Positions 25,453 through 34,590 are shown, numbered from the stretch's first letter. The stretch is 64,000 bases of DNA from Mycobacterium sp. IDR2000157661 (GCF_022317005.1 NZ_CP081006.1:124001-188000), one strand, 5' to 3'. Notes: generated by a model from the letters alone, not told the origin. A program made the numbers and translations.

Positions 25453-26067
25453 TCACGGCTTGATCCATCGCCACTGGGTCGACCACCACCGGTGTGCGTC
25501 CGGCAGCGCTTCACCTACGGCGCGGATGACACCGGGCCACTGCCACTCGTCGTAATCGTCGCCGGACAACCAGCCGCCGCGCTGCACCTTCGGCATCCAG
25601 GCTGCGATGTCGGCGCTGACACTCGGATAGTCGTGGCGGGCGTCGAGATGGACCCACGCGAATGAGTCGTCGGCGAACAGTTGAGCCGCCGCGACGGAGT
25701 CGCTGACCAGGAACTGCACGGATTCGGCAAAGCCACAGGCGATCACATTGCGGTGCAGTAGGCCCGCAAGTGTTCCGCCACCGTGTTCCACGGCAGGCGC
25801 GTGCGCGTTGGTGCCACGGGCACCCTCGGGACCGCTGCCGCGCGCGGTGTCCACCCCGAGGATCGTGACGTCCCGTCCTGCCTGCCGCACCACCTCGGCC
25901 AACGAACAGATGCTCTTGCCCAGATAGCAGCCGACCTCGACGAACCGGCTGCCGTCGGCGAAGTGGGCGACGGCTTCCTCCTGCGCCGAGCGCCATTGGA
26001 ACCAGCCGGGGATGTCCTGCCAACGTCGGACCGTCTTGTCGAACCCGGACATCGCGTTTGGGCTCAT
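25453..26067 (-). CDS. Class I SAM-dependent methyltransferase
   Basis: A 204-aa protein of the Methyltransf_24 or cephalosporin-hydroxylase-like type. Motif I is FVEVGCYLGKSICSLAEVVR, and an acidic strand VTILGVDTARG closes the cofactor pocket. WVHLDARHDYPSVSADIAAWMP contains the metal/active-site HxDxxHxY-like pattern. ATG 26067 overlaps the stop of the upstream MscS gene. The substrate is unknown; related enzymes act on small hydroxylated or sugar-type molecules. Confidence 0.75.
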   Translation of the reverse strand: MSPNAMSGFDKTVRRWQDIPGWFQWRSAQEEAVAHFADGSRFVEVGCYLGKSICSLAEVVRQAGRDVTILGVDTARGSGPEGARGTNAHAPAVEHGGGTLAGLLHRNVIACGFAESVQFLVSDSVAAAQLFADDSFAWVHLDARHDYPSVSADIAAWMPKVQRGGWLSGDDYDEWQWPGVIRAVGEALPDAHRWWSTQWRWIKP

Positions 26068-27041
26068 CGAGCTCCTCCGTCGGCGTTCGAGTCGCCGGAG
26101 CTGACGCGCACCGGCGGCAGCCCGACGATCTCGTAACTGGCCGTGGCGATCCCGATACCCGCGTCCTCCAACCGATGCAGCACCTCGCGGGCGATCTGGT
26201 CTTTGACATCGCGGATTCCGTGCAGCTCGGTCAGAAAGCGGACGGTGAGCTCGAGCGCGTTGTCGGTGAGCCGCCAGTAGACCTTCGGTTCCAGTTCGAC
26301 GCCTTGCAGGAAGTATTTGCGCCGCATGGCCTCCAGCGCTTGTGTCGGCATGTCGTCGACTTTGACCGCGTACCGGACTGCCGCCTCGAGCAGGATCTCC
26401 TCGGCGGCGTGGCGGTCGGACCGGTACATGATGGGAAGCGTCATCTCCTCCCAGAGGTACGGGAAGTCGCGCGTGAAGTTGTAGACCGGCTCGTCGAACA
26501 CTCTGCCGTTGGACACGGTGACGACCCGTCCGGTGTACTGCCGGCTCTTCACCCACTGCGCCGGGGCGGCGTCCTGCACGGCGGGCGGCTGACCCATCTC
26601 CATGATCGTGGTCTTGATGAAACCCAACGCGATGACGTCGCCGCGCACCCCGCCCATCGTGATCCGGTCACCGACGTTGAACGTGTCGCCGCGCAGGATG
26701 ACGAAGTAGCCGGCCACCGCGGTGATCACCCGCTGTAGGGCGAACGCCAGACCCGCGGTGACCAGACCGATGCCCGTCGCCAGCCGTGTCGGGTCGTCGA
26801 ACCACACGGAGAGTAGCCCCACCAGCAGCAGTGCGGCGACGCCGAGGTTGACGGCCTGGCGGGACCAGAACCGGGCCCGCTCGTTGTCGATGCCGCGCAG
26901 CACCATGCGGACGACGGCACGCAGCAGCCAGCGCACGACCAGCAGCGACGCCACCAGGCCGGCCGTCAGGATCAGCTTGACACCGGTTTCCTCCGAGACG
27001 AACAGGAGCCGGACCTCAAGACCGAAGATGTCGATGGTCAT
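26064..27041 (-). CDS. MscS-family mechanosensitive channel
   Basis: A 325-aa MscS-type channel. Three N-terminal membrane segments are visible, at residues about 21-45, 64-82 and 88-110. The pore-lining region holds TAGLAFALQRVITAVAGYF, followed by the beta domain RGDTFNVGDRITMGGVRGDVIALGF and the C-terminal vestibule domain with PKVYWRLTDNALELTVRFL. It relieves turgor on hypo-osmotic shock or conducts ions. It overlaps the downstream methyltransferase; a second MscS-type gene lies at 54911. Confidence 0.85.
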   Translation of the reverse strand: MTIDIFGLEVRLLFVSEETGVKLILTAGLVASLLVVRWLLRAVVRMVLRGIDNERARFWSRQAVNLGVAALLLVGLLSVWFDDPTRLATGIGLVTAGLAFALQRVITAVAGYFVILRGDTFNVGDRITMGGVRGDVIALGFIKTTIMEMGQPPAVQDAAPAQWVKSRQYTGRVVTVSNGRVFDEPVYNFTRDFPYLWEEMTLPIMYRSDRHAAEEILLEAAVRYAVKVDDMPTQALEAMRRKYFLQGVELEPKVYWRLTDNALELTVRFLTELHGIRDVKDQIAREVLHRLEDAGIGIATASYEIVGLPPVRVSSGDSNADGGAR

Positions 27042-27098
27042 TCCGCCATCCTGCCAAGGCGCGAAGGTCAGACAGCGTCGAAGGTGGTGGCCGGTTCG

Positions 27099-27581
27099 CT
27101 AGCTTTCCTGCGCTCGCTCGAGCAGGTGTGGCGCGATCCTGCGGTGTAGTGGCCCGACGACGGCCCAGAGGGCGCGAGCAGGTGCGCGTCTCACATACAC
27201 CACGAAGGTCGTGAAGACCACGGAAGCGGGTAGGGCCCGTCGCCCCACGATGACCCCGCGCAGAACGGGCCCGTCGGCTTCCAGACAGATGACGTCTGCG
27301 TCTGACTTCACGATTCGCCAGCCGAAGAGGTAGCCGGAGGCTGACTGGGGACCGAGGCGGAGCCGAAGAACATGTCGATGAACGACCGGAACACACCGTT
27401 GCACCCAGGTCGCATTGTCGAGCGCTGCGCGGAACATCTGCTCGGGAGAGCGAATGTCTTGGTTGGACAGCGAGATCGCGTAGGCATCGGCATAGTCGTA
27501 TGCCCCGGCGCGGGTGAACAGCTCTTGCTTCACTGCTATTCGCCGAGCAGTTGGTGGCTGTCCTCCATCAGGTTTCGACAT
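27099..27581 (-). CDS. DUF2867-family protein
   Basis: A 160-aa protein with the core SPEQMFRAALDNATWVQRCV, LFGWRIVKSDADVICLEADG and TFVVYVRRAPARALWAVVGPLHRR, typical of DUF2867, a START/SRPBCC-like fold of unknown ligand. ATG 27581 overlaps the preceding stop by 14 bases. It is the last gene of a three-gene operon of related small proteins divergent from a TetR regulator. Confidence 0.65.
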   Translation of the reverse strand: MSKPDGGQPPTARRIAVKQELFTRAGAYDYADAYAISLSNQDIRSPEQMFRAALDNATWVQRCVPVVHRHVLRLRLGPQSASGYLFGWRIVKSDADVICLEADGPVLRGVIVGRRALPASVVFTTFVVYVRRAPARALWAVVGPLHRRIAPHLLERAQES

Positions 27582-28107
27582 CGTCACGCCGTCCATGCGG
27601 TACTGCTCGAAAGCCTTGGCGCATCAGTGCCTCCTCTTCGGCCAACCATTTCAAAGTGAGGAACTGCTTGCGCATCATGACCAGGTCACCCAGGGCGGCA
27701 ACGTGTCCGATCGGCCACGGCACTTCGAACATGACCCGTGCGTGCAGTCTCGTGCCGACATCTTGCGGCCGGACGGTATAAGTCACCGCTACACGCGTCG
27801 TACGGAGAGTGATCTCCATGCCAGGGATGAAGGACTTGAGCGTGAAGATCGCCATGAAGCGTTGCCCGAGCGCCAAGTGCTCCAACTCGGGGGTCCGCTG
27901 CCGTGGACTGAGGCGGCCGAGATTGTCGAGAAGGTCGTAGCTGTATGGCGCGACGCGGAGTTGACACAGCCACGAGAACACCAGCGAGGGCGGCGCGGCG
28001 ACGCTGATCGCGCGATCGGCCTGGGTGCGGACTTCGTCGACCAGCGCATCGCACGGCAATCGTGCCGCTAGCTCCGCGGGGGTAGCGCCCCAGTTCAGCC
28101 CGAGCAT
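27568..28107 (-). CDS. SRPBCC/START-like protein
   Basis: A 179-aa protein: MLGLNWGATPAELAARLPCD, then RAISVAAPPSLVFSWLCQLRVAPYSYD, IFTLKSFIPGMEITLRT and a helix HVAALGDLVMMRKQFLTLKW. The pattern of an opening strand with VAAPPSLVF, a curved sheet and a long C-terminal helix is the SRPBCC lipid- or polyketide-binding fold. The start ATG 28107 touches the preceding stop. Ligand unknown. Confidence 0.6.
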   Translation of the reverse strand: MLGLNWGATPAELAARLPCDALVDEVRTQADRAISVAAPPSLVFSWLCQLRVAPYSYDLLDNLGRLSPRQRTPELEHLALGQRFMAIFTLKSFIPGMEITLRTTRVAVTYTVRPQDVGTRLHARVMFEVPWPIGHVAALGDLVMMRKQFLTLKWLAEEEALMRQGFRAVPHGRRDDVET

Positions 28108-28502
28108 CACGCCACAGCCGTCGGGGGTCGAACCGCTTGCGCCGCGATCCTTTTCAACAGCAGGCGCACCGCTACACGGTGCGCGCCGGTGCCGATGACG
28201 GCCATCTGATAGGCCTGGCCGGAGATCCCGGGGAAGCGCGCCCAACTGCGTGCGGACATGCGGGTGCGCCCGGGCCCCTCGTCGTCGAGGTCGAACACCA
28301 GCTTGTAGACGGAGAAGGGATGCTCACCGCACAGCGCAAGACGCTCGCGATCGACGGCTTCGTCCAGCCAGAAGAAGGGCGAGCGGACCGTCGACGGGTC
28401 AGTGGGGTCACGTACCCATAGGCGCAGCAACGCGGACCATGTCGCTGCGCGGTCGGCGTCGACGGTTATGACATGCTCGTCGATATAGGGCAATCGTTCC
28501 AT
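28107..28502 (-). CDS. SRPBCC-like protein, first gene of the TetR-linked operon
   Basis: A 131-aa protein: MERLPYIDEHVITVDADRAA, then FFWLDEAVDRERLALCGEHP, RTRMSARSWARFPGISGQAYQ and a final helix GTGAHRVAVRLLLKRIAAQA. It resembles a short polyketide-cyclase/START fold. It is divergent from TetR with only 21 bases between starts. TATGAT (minus strand, about 28508-28515) could be a -10 for a near-leaderless transcript. Confidence 0.6.
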   Translation of the reverse strand: MERLPYIDEHVITVDADRAATWSALLRLWVRDPTDPSTVRSPFFWLDEAVDRERLALCGEHPFSVYKLVFDLDDEGPGRTRMSARSWARFPGISGQAYQMAVIGTGAHRVAVRLLLKRIAAQAVRPPTAVA

Positions 28503-28523
28503 ATAGAAGGATCATACTAAATC

Positions 28524-29123
28524 GTGGCCCCTCCCCGTAAGCACCTGACGGGCGCGATTCTGGACGCGACCCGCGCGCTGGTACTCGAAGCAGGGCCGCG
28601 CGCCGCCAGCGTCATGGCGATCGCAGATGCCAGCGGCGCCCCGGCCGGGACGCTGTATCACCGATTCGGCAACCGCAACGGAATCCTGGCTGCGGCGTGG
28701 TTGCGGGCGCTCGAGCGGTTTCAACGCCGCGCGATGACCGTCGCGGAAGGGACGCCGCTCGACACGGCCAGCGCGATGGCAGAGGCGTTCGTCGGCTTCG
28801 CGCGCGAACTGCCCCAAGATGCCCAACTACTCCTGACGCTGCGACCGAGCGACCTGCTCGACGGCGACCTCGACGCCCGGTTTCGCGACGCACGCGCCGA
28901 GATGAATGCACCACTTCTCGAACGCGTGAAGGAACTGTCAAGACAGTTGTACGGAAGGACCGACGACCGGGCCGTCGAGGCGGTGACACGAGCCGTCGTC
29001 GACCTCCCCTACGGCGTCGTCCGCCGGCATGCCTTCGACAGCCCGATGCCCCCGTGGCTGGAGGCCGACGTGGCGGCTGCTGCACGCGCGATCCTGCTGC
29101 AGTACCAGGCAGATTCGCAGTGA
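28524..29123 (+). CDS. TetR-family regulator
   Basis: A 199-aa regulator starting at GTG 28524. The DNA-binding domain is TGAILDATRALVLEAG followed by ASGAPAGTLYHRFGNRNGIL, and the ligand domain has no recognised signature. The 21-base gap to the divergent operon means its operator must overlap both promoters and starts; autoregulation with repression of the SRPBCC operon is the likely logic. The inducer may be a hydrophobic molecule, given the operon content. Confidence 0.85.
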   Translation: MAPPRKHLTGAILDATRALVLEAGPRAASVMAIADASGAPAGTLYHRFGNRNGILAAAWLRALERFQRRAMTVAEGTPLDTASAMAEAFVGFARELPQDAQLLLTLRPSDLLDGDLDARFRDARAEMNAPLLERVKELSRQLYGRTDDRAVEAVTRAVVDLPYGVVRRHAFDSPMPPWLEADVAAAARAILLQYQADSQ

Positions 29124-29139
29124 CCGCCAGCCGCTGCGG

Positions 29140-29994
29140 CTAGGGCTGCTCCAGCAGCCGCTGGGGGTGCAGGCCGTCGACGGCGCCGACGAACGGCGGA
29201 TGGATGCTGTAGCCGATCATGCGGCGGATGTCCTCGGAAACGGTTCGCGCGATGTCGCGCGGAACCGAGAGGGTGTAGGCCTCCATCGGACGTAGCCACG
29301 GTTGGCAGTACTGGGCGGTCACGGCGAGCCGTCCACGGGCGGTGGTGTTGGCGCCTCCGCCGTGCCACATGGTGCCCACGAAGAAGACGCATGAGCCGGC
29401 CGGCATGACGACGGGAAGCGCGCGGTCGTCGGGCCCCGGCGGACGCTTGCCCCAGCGGTGACTGCCGGGGTAGACCACCGTGGCGCCATTGTCCGCGGTG
29501 AATTCGTCGATCGCCCAGATCGTCGCGGCAGCCAACGGCGCTCGCGGCCGCGGGATCGGGTAGAAACCGTCGTCGTGGTGGGCCAGCTGAGCCGACTCCC
29601 CCGGTTGAATGTTGATGACCTGCAGAGCCGACAGCAGGTAGTTGGGCATCAGTAGCCGATCGAGCAGCGCCAGCACCCGCGGATGATCCACCAGCCGGTC
29701 GCAGACGCGGGTCCTGCTCAGCACGCTGTAAATGCGCTGGGTCCGGCGCCCTTCAAAGGAGTTGCGCCCGGAGTGTGAGAGCCAGGGTTCGACGGCCTCG
29801 CGGATCTGCCGACACTCCTCGGTGTCGAGCAGATTCTTCAAGATCACATAGCCGTCGCGCTCAAGGGCCGCCATGTCCGCGTCGACGATCGCAGGGTCGA
29901 CCGCCGCCCCGCTGCTGGGTGTCCACTTGTGTCTGCGCGCCAGGTCGCCCTTCAGGTCGTCCAGGGTTGTGACGGGCTCGTCGTCGACACTCAT
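29140..29994 (-). CDS. Phytanoyl-CoA dioxygenase-family (PhyH) oxygenase
   Basis: A 284-aa non-haem Fe(II)/2-oxoglutarate oxygenase. The iron ligands are in QLAHHDDGFYP (HxD), and the distal His in GTMWHGGGANTT is the third ligand. The 2-oxoglutarate-binding Arg probably follows in RGRLAVTAQY. ATG 29994 is preceded by GGAAGGACAAG and gives a standard length; the open frame upstream is not family-like. The substrate is unknown; PhyH relatives hydroxylate lipids, acyl thioesters and natural-product intermediates. It is convergent with TetR. Confidence 0.87.
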   Translation of the reverse strand: MSVDDEPVTTLDDLKGDLARRHKWTPSSGAAVDPAIVDADMAALERDGYVILKNLLDTEECRQIREAVEPWLSHSGRNSFEGRRTQRIYSVLSRTRVCDRLVDHPRVLALLDRLLMPNYLLSALQVINIQPGESAQLAHHDDGFYPIPRPRAPLAAATIWAIDEFTADNGATVVYPGSHRWGKRPPGPDDRALPVVMPAGSCVFFVGTMWHGGGANTTARGRLAVTAQYCQPWLRPMEAYTLSVPRDIARTVSEDIRRMIGYSIHPPFVGAVDGLHPQRLLEQP

Positions 29995-30335
29995 CGGCTC
30001 TTGTCCTTCCGTGGAAAAATGCCGGCCCGGTCCCACGTGGTCGGGCGCGCACAAGACCTATGCATCCAGCATGACCGCTGGTCGATCCGAACGGGCTGCG
30101 TTCACCCAAGGTCCGCGGCAGTGAACATCGTCTCTCCCGAGAAGGCGCTGCACATCGCGATGGCGCGTCAGTGACGGCCCCGGTCGGGCCACCGCGTATC
30201 GTTAGCCACCGACATGACGGCGATAGGCCTGTACGCCCCCCATCTGACAGTGAATCGGAGACGACTTGTGCGATCGCCCGGCGACCCCAGGCGCAGTTGA
30301 TCAGCGGCGATACCGCGGCGACGGCGCCGCGTCCC

Positions 30336-31046
30336 GTGCGCGATCGGGCGCCTGTGCCAGTTGACGACGGTTTACCCCTGGCCTTAGCCGACGCCGTCCC
30401 CGATCTACTCGACGCACCGCGTGCGCGCGGTTGGATCCATCTGTACTCCGCGGCCGTGTTCGCCGTCATCGCTGCGGCGCTGGTTCCGATCGCGTGGATC
30501 ACCCACTCATCGACCGCAGGCTGGGCGACGTTGATCTATGGCACCACCAGCGTCGCCTTGTTCGGTGTCAGCGCGACCTATCACCGGGTGCGGTGGCGGT
30601 CTGCCTCCGTGAAACTGTGGTGGAAGCGCGCCGATCACTCGCTCATCTTCGTCTTCATCGCCGGTAGCTACACTCCGTTCGCGCTGCTGGCGATGCCTTT
30701 ATCCGTCGGCGAACAATTGCTCACCGTCGTATACGCCGGCGCCGCAGCGGGCGTCGCCCTCAAGATGGTGTGGCCCTCGGCCCCGAGGGCGGTCGGGGTG
30801 CCGCTGTATCTCCTGCTCGGTTGGGCGGCCGTCTTCTTCGCTCCGACCCTTCTGGAAGGCGCAGGCCTGGCAGCCGTCGTGCTGCTGCTCGTCGGGGCGG
30901 CGCTGTACAACGTCGGCGCGATTCTCTACGGCCTGCGCTGGCCCAACCCCTGGCCGCAGACGTTCGGCTACCACGAGTTCTTCCACGCGTTGACCACCGC
31001 GGCCGGCGCATGTCACTTCGCCGCCGTTTGCATCGTCGCTGTATGA
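30336..31046 (+). CDS. HlyIII/PAQR-family membrane protein
   Basis: A 236-aa seven-helix protein of the hemolysin III family. Conserved parts are ARGWIHLYSAAVFAVIAA, FGVSATYHRVRW (SxxxH), KRADHSLIFVFIAGSYTPFAL (HxxxxxxxxGxYTP) and GYHEFFHALTTAAGACHF (HxxxH). The three histidine clusters are the zinc-binding and possible hydrolase site shared with adiponectin receptors. GTG 30336 is my choice because third-base GC falls upstream. GTG 30171 or TTG 30297 are alternatives. It resembles Rv1085c. Physiological substrate unknown. Confidence 0.82.
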   Translation: MRDRAPVPVDDGLPLALADAVPDLLDAPRARGWIHLYSAAVFAVIAAALVPIAWITHSSTAGWATLIYGTTSVALFGVSATYHRVRWRSASVKLWWKRADHSLIFVFIAGSYTPFALLAMPLSVGEQLLTVVYAGAAAGVALKMVWPSAPRAVGVPLYLLLGWAAVFFAPTLLEGAGLAAVVLLLVGAALYNVGAILYGLRWPNPWPQTFGYHEFFHALTTAAGACHFAAVCIVAV

Positions 31047-31064
31047 CGTTCGTCGAGCGCGAGC

Positions 31065-31784
31065 TCAGAAGTAGGTTGTAGCCGTCGTGCTCGTCCCGTT
31101 GTCACACGTGATCGTGACCGTCCAATCCCTGAACTGCGGAACGGCCGGGACGATCCTCAGGTCGTAGGTCGAGTTGGCCGTCAGCGCGAAGCTGCGGTTG
31201 ACGTTGTCGGTCGCATAGGTGCACTGGGAGGACACGCCGCTGCGGTCGGTGATGTGGGCGACAAGTCCGCCCAAGACCTTCTCGAACGACACCGTCGGGC
31301 CCTGCTTCGGCGCGGGCGGTGGCGGCGGCTGATCGGGCGGCGGTGGCGAGGTGGCGCCGCTCGAGCAGCCGGACACGATGACCTTCGCGCCCTGCTGGTT
31401 CTGCAGCTTGGCCTTGGCCTTCGCCTCGGCGGCCGGGCGCGACGGGTCGGACGCCCCCGCCATCTCCCCGTAGTCGTTGGACGCGGCCGCGGCGCACTCG
31501 TTCTTGGCGATGACCTGCGTCACGCATTGACTGCCGCCGTTGTTCTGACAGTTAATCAGGGAGCCCGTGGCGGCCTGCTGCTGGTCGGCGCTGATCGCCG
31601 ATCCGCCGGCCATGGTGACGGGGGGATTCTCGTTGATAAATCCGATAGCCAGGGCGATATATCCGTCGGCGGCGTGCGCCGGCGCGGGGACGCTGAGCAT
31701 GCCCAGGACCGTCGCGACCGCAGCCAGCAGGGTGGCGGCGACGAGCCGACCTCGCCTGGAACGCCTGTCATATGAGGTTGTCAT
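31065..31784 (-). CDS. Secreted DUF4189-type protein with proline linker
   Basis: A 239-aa exported protein. A Sec signal with basic start (SRRGRLVAATLLAAVATVLG) ends PAPAHA. A DUF4189-like domain with conserved cysteines (NCQNNGGSQCVTQVIAKNEC) is followed by a proline-rich linker PPPPDQPPPPPAPK. The C-terminal beta-rich domain of about 80 residues has two cysteines. CAGGAG precedes ATG 31784. DUF4189 domains are found in secreted mycobacterial proteins of unknown action. Confidence 0.7.
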   Translation of the reverse strand: MTTSYDRRSRRGRLVAATLLAAVATVLGMLSVPAPAHAADGYIALAIGFINENPPVTMAGGSAISADQQQAATGSLINCQNNGGSQCVTQVIAKNECAAAASNDYGEMAGASDPSRPAAEAKAKAKLQNQQGAKVIVSGCSSGATSPPPPDQPPPPPAPKQGPTVSFEKVLGGLVAHITDRSGVSSQCTYATDNVNRSFALTANSTYDLRIVPAVPQFRDWTVTITCDNGTSTTATTYF

Positions 31785-32002
31785 GTCTACTCCTGATGGG
31801 TATTGGCTGCCTCGGGGGCTGCACTCAGGAGTTCGATACTGCGTACCGCCCGGACGAGGCATTATTCCGTGAATTGATCGGTTGGCCCTTCCTCGCGGAT
31901 GTTTGCAGTGATACGCGCGACTATTCACCCTTTTCCCGGCGCCCATACCCGGTTCGGCAATAGTCGGGCTGGCCGTGTGATCGCCGGACGGCAGGCAGAA
32001 GA

Positions 32003-33016
32003 TCAACCCTTGCGGTGCGGCGGTCCCAGGTAGGGGAATTCGTCGAGAATGTCGGTGTGTGGAGCCAGGCCGGTCGGCGGGCATTCACCTTTGGTCAGGA
32101 ATGCCAGCCGGTAGTCGATGACGTCGTCGGTGAAGACACGGCCGTTGGGATACCCGGCGGGCCTCGAGGTATCGAAGTGCAGCATGTCGGGCAGCGTGCC
32201 TTCTTCGTCGATCGCGGCGACGGCTTCTTCTTCGCTGTAGCCGCCGGTGTGGCCCATCAGGTGAACGAACATCGCGGTCCAGCGATCCCGATCGTTGACC
32301 GGCTCGCTGGCGTTGTACTCGAGTTTGGTGTCGTCGGTATTGAAGAAGCTGCTGACCGACGGATGGCCGGCGCGATCCACGTGCTGCAGCTCACCGTCCT
32401 TGCGCACACTGCAGCGCGCCCAGATCCGGATGTCGGGGTTGGCGCCGAGTCGAGCCGTCGGCAGTTCGATCACTGTGGAGAAGACGTTGGCTTCGGTGTT
32501 GGAATCCACACCGGTCCACGGTGATTCGTCGCCGAGATGCGGTTCGGTGAAGTTCCGTTTACCCGAGGTGTCGAACAGATTCTTGATTCCGTCGAAGTCG
32601 AAGAAGAACGCGTCACTGCGGGTACCGGCGAAGAAGGTGATGTCTTCGTTGGTCGCGATGTGCGGCTCGTCGCCGACGAACGACACCGGCACACCGGAGA
32701 AGATCTTGTCCCCGACGGCCTCGACCTCGCGGGCAAGCTCACCTGTGGCCATGTACACATCGACGGTCTGCTTGCCGTCGCTCGGTGTTGAGAAAACGTA
32801 GCTGAACGCGACGTCGTTGAGCAGATCGCCGTCATTGTCGACCGCCAGCCGGTAGATCGCGTCGGGATGCAACGCGTCGGCGTTCGGGTTGGCGTTGAGG
32901 ATCAACACGGTCCGACCGGCGTTGGCCGGTGACTGGAACGCATAGAGGTCACAAAGATCCAGCCGCTGGTCTCCCAGCGGCGGGCCGAGGCTCAGTCCCG
33001 TGAAGTGGTTGGACAC
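32003..33016 (-). CDS. DUF4331-family protein
   Basis: A 337-aa protein of the DUF4331 group: opening SNHFTGLSLGPPLGDQRLDL, then YAFQSPANAGRTVLILNANP, DVAFSYVFST, and later FAGTRSDAFFFDFDG. This beta-sandwich family is widespread in actinobacteria and often sits near redox or secretion genes, with no assigned function. GTG 33016 is the start; no signal peptide is visible, so it is probably cytoplasmic unless exported by another route. Confidence 0.78.
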   Translation of the reverse strand: MSNHFTGLSLGPPLGDQRLDLCDLYAFQSPANAGRTVLILNANPNADALHPDAIYRLAVDNDGDLLNDVAFSYVFSTPSDGKQTVDVYMATGELAREVEAVGDKIFSGVPVSFVGDEPHIATNEDITFFAGTRSDAFFFDFDGIKNLFDTSGKRNFTEPHLGDESPWTGVDSNTEANVFSTVIELPTARLGANPDIRIWARCSVRKDGELQHVDRAGHPSVSSFFNTDDTKLEYNASEPVNDRDRWTAMFVHLMGHTGGYSEEEAVAAIDEEGTLPDMLHFDTSRPAGYPNGRVFTDDVIDYRLAFLTKGECPPTGLAPHTDILDEFPYLGPPHRKG

Positions 33017-33191
33017 CGTCGCAACGTACCCCGGGCGTGAACTCGTCGCGCAGCGAATAGGGCGAGATCATCCACGGGCTAGCCTCGCACGTTCATTCAG
33101 ATAATGGGGAGGCGGGGCCCGATGTAGCATTCGCCCCGGGACGAGACCAGGTCTGGCCGGTCAAGAGCGCCATCAGCAAGCGGAGAAGCAG

Positions 33192-33953
33192 ATGAAGGAT
33201 ATCTTGATCGGCATCGCTGTCTTCGCGATCATCTTCGGCGGCGCATTGTTCGGGATGTTACTCGGGAAGCTCCTTCCTGACCAGCATCTGAGCACCGAAT
33301 CGCGCGACACTATCAGGACCGTAATGGCCATGTTGGCAACACTTTCGGCTGTGGTGCTCGGCTTGCTCACCGGCTCTTCGATTGCGTCGCTCGGCGAGAA
33401 GGAAGCCGAATTACGCAGTGCTGGAGCGCAATTCATCATGCTCGATCAGACCTTGGCCGAATACGGGCCGGAGACCGATGAAACCCGGACTCTGCTCAAG
33501 CAGCTCCTCAGCGAAAGAATCAGCCAAATTTGGCCTGAGGAAGACGGCGCGGTGTCGCTCACGGCGCTCAGCGGGGGGCCCGGAATCATTTTGGTTCAGC
33601 GGGATCTCTTCGCCCTGTCGCCGCAGACGGAACAACAGCGATGGCTACGGTCCAATGCGCTGGAGGTCACCAACACGATAGCGGAGTCGCGATGGACGAC
33701 CATCGAACAAATCGGCAGCAGGTTCCCTTGGGGTTTCTTCGTTGTCGTCGTGACGTGGCTAACGGTTATCTTCGCCAGTTTCGGGCTCTACGCACCCCGC
33801 AATGCCAGCGTCGTAGCAGCGTTGCTCATTGCCGCGCTTGCACTTGCCGGCCCGATCTTCATGATGCTCGAAATGGATCAGCCTTATGGTGGGGTGGTCA
33901 AGATACCCAGCACGTCGCTGCGCGTCGCCTTAGATCAACTGGGTCAATCGTAA
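33192..33953 (+). CDS. DUF4239-type membrane protein
   Basis: A 253-aa membrane protein with four hydrophobic segments. Two are N-terminal (residues about 4-26 and 45-67, ending VVLGLLTGSSIA); two are C-terminal around WGFFVVVVTWLTVIFASFG and VVAALLIAALALAGPIFMML. The conserved ESRWTTIEQIGSRFPW and MDQPYGGVVKIPSTSLRVAL signatures place it in the DUF4239 (bestrophin-like) group. GGAGAAGCAG lies before the ATG. A decayed relative of this gene lies at 45591-45871, so the locus was duplicated. Confidence 0.8.
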   Translation: MKDILIGIAVFAIIFGGALFGMLLGKLLPDQHLSTESRDTIRTVMAMLATLSAVVLGLLTGSSIASLGEKEAELRSAGAQFIMLDQTLAEYGPETDETRTLLKQLLSERISQIWPEEDGAVSLTALSGGPGIILVQRDLFALSPQTEQQRWLRSNALEVTNTIAESRWTTIEQIGSRFPWGFFVVVVTWLTVIFASFGLYAPRNASVVAALLIAALALAGPIFMMLEMDQPYGGVVKIPSTSLRVALDQLGQS

Positions 33954-34071
33954 TCGGTGCCTCAAGTAATTGAAGGTGTCCCGACGACATGCAGTCACGG
34001 ATAAGCTGGCCGCCACCGCATCAGAGAGACGCGCGGCGACGCGTTCGTCGTCCGGCTTCACTGAGCACCGC

Positions 34072-34590
34072 TCAGTCGTCGATGAGGGTGAATTCGTGTC
34101 TATAGGTGGAGTCTTCGTTGCGCGTGGTCGCCACTTGGCCGCGGGCGCCCATGAAGTTGCCTGTGCCGCCGACGACCGCGCGAAGTTGCGGTGCGCTCGC
34201 CGACATTTCCACGGCCTCGCCTCGGTAGATCGACTCACCGACTACCGCGATCATGTTGCCGTTTCCGAGGTCGAACGACAACTGGCCGAGGCGGTCGGAG
34301 TGGAGGTCACCGGTCTCGGGGTCGGGAATGTCCGCGGTGATGAGAAAGCCGGTCAGCAATCCTGACTCGCCGTGCTCACCGGTGATGGTCGACTCGTACA
34401 GCACCGCGTCGGCCACGCTCAACCCCGGAGCATGCTGGTCGACCGGACGCAGTACAGGCGGTTGCTGGGTCAGCACGAAGGTATGGGTCTGCCTGTCGGC
34501 CTGCGCGAGCGGCGCATTCCCCACAAACATCAGAGATGTCCCGATCATCACGGCTACGGTTGCGGCGCGCGGCCCCGTGTGAGAGTTCAT
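34072..34590 (-). CDS. Secreted allene-oxide-cyclase/dirigent-like barrel protein
   Basis: A 172-aa exported protein. A signal peptide (MNSHTGPRAATVAVMIGTSL, with likely cleavage at AQA) precedes a beta-barrel domain. Its key segments are VLYESTITGEHGESGLLTGF, LSFDLGNGNMIAVVGESIYR and AVVGGTGNFMGARGQVATTR, the last being the allene-oxide-cyclase/dirigent signature GGTGxFxGARG. ATG 34590 is preceded by GGAGGTAGG. Bacterial members have no known substrate. The first 13 codons and about 130-150 bases of upstream DNA are duplicated at 45262-45440. Confidence 0.72.
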   Translation of the reverse strand: MNSHTGPRAATVAVMIGTSLMFVGNAPLAQADRQTHTFVLTQQPPVLRPVDQHAPGLSVADAVLYESTITGEHGESGLLTGFLITADIPDPETGDLHSDRLGQLSFDLGNGNMIAVVGESIYRGEAVEMSASAPQLRAVVGGTGNFMGARGQVATTRNEDSTYRHEFTLIDD

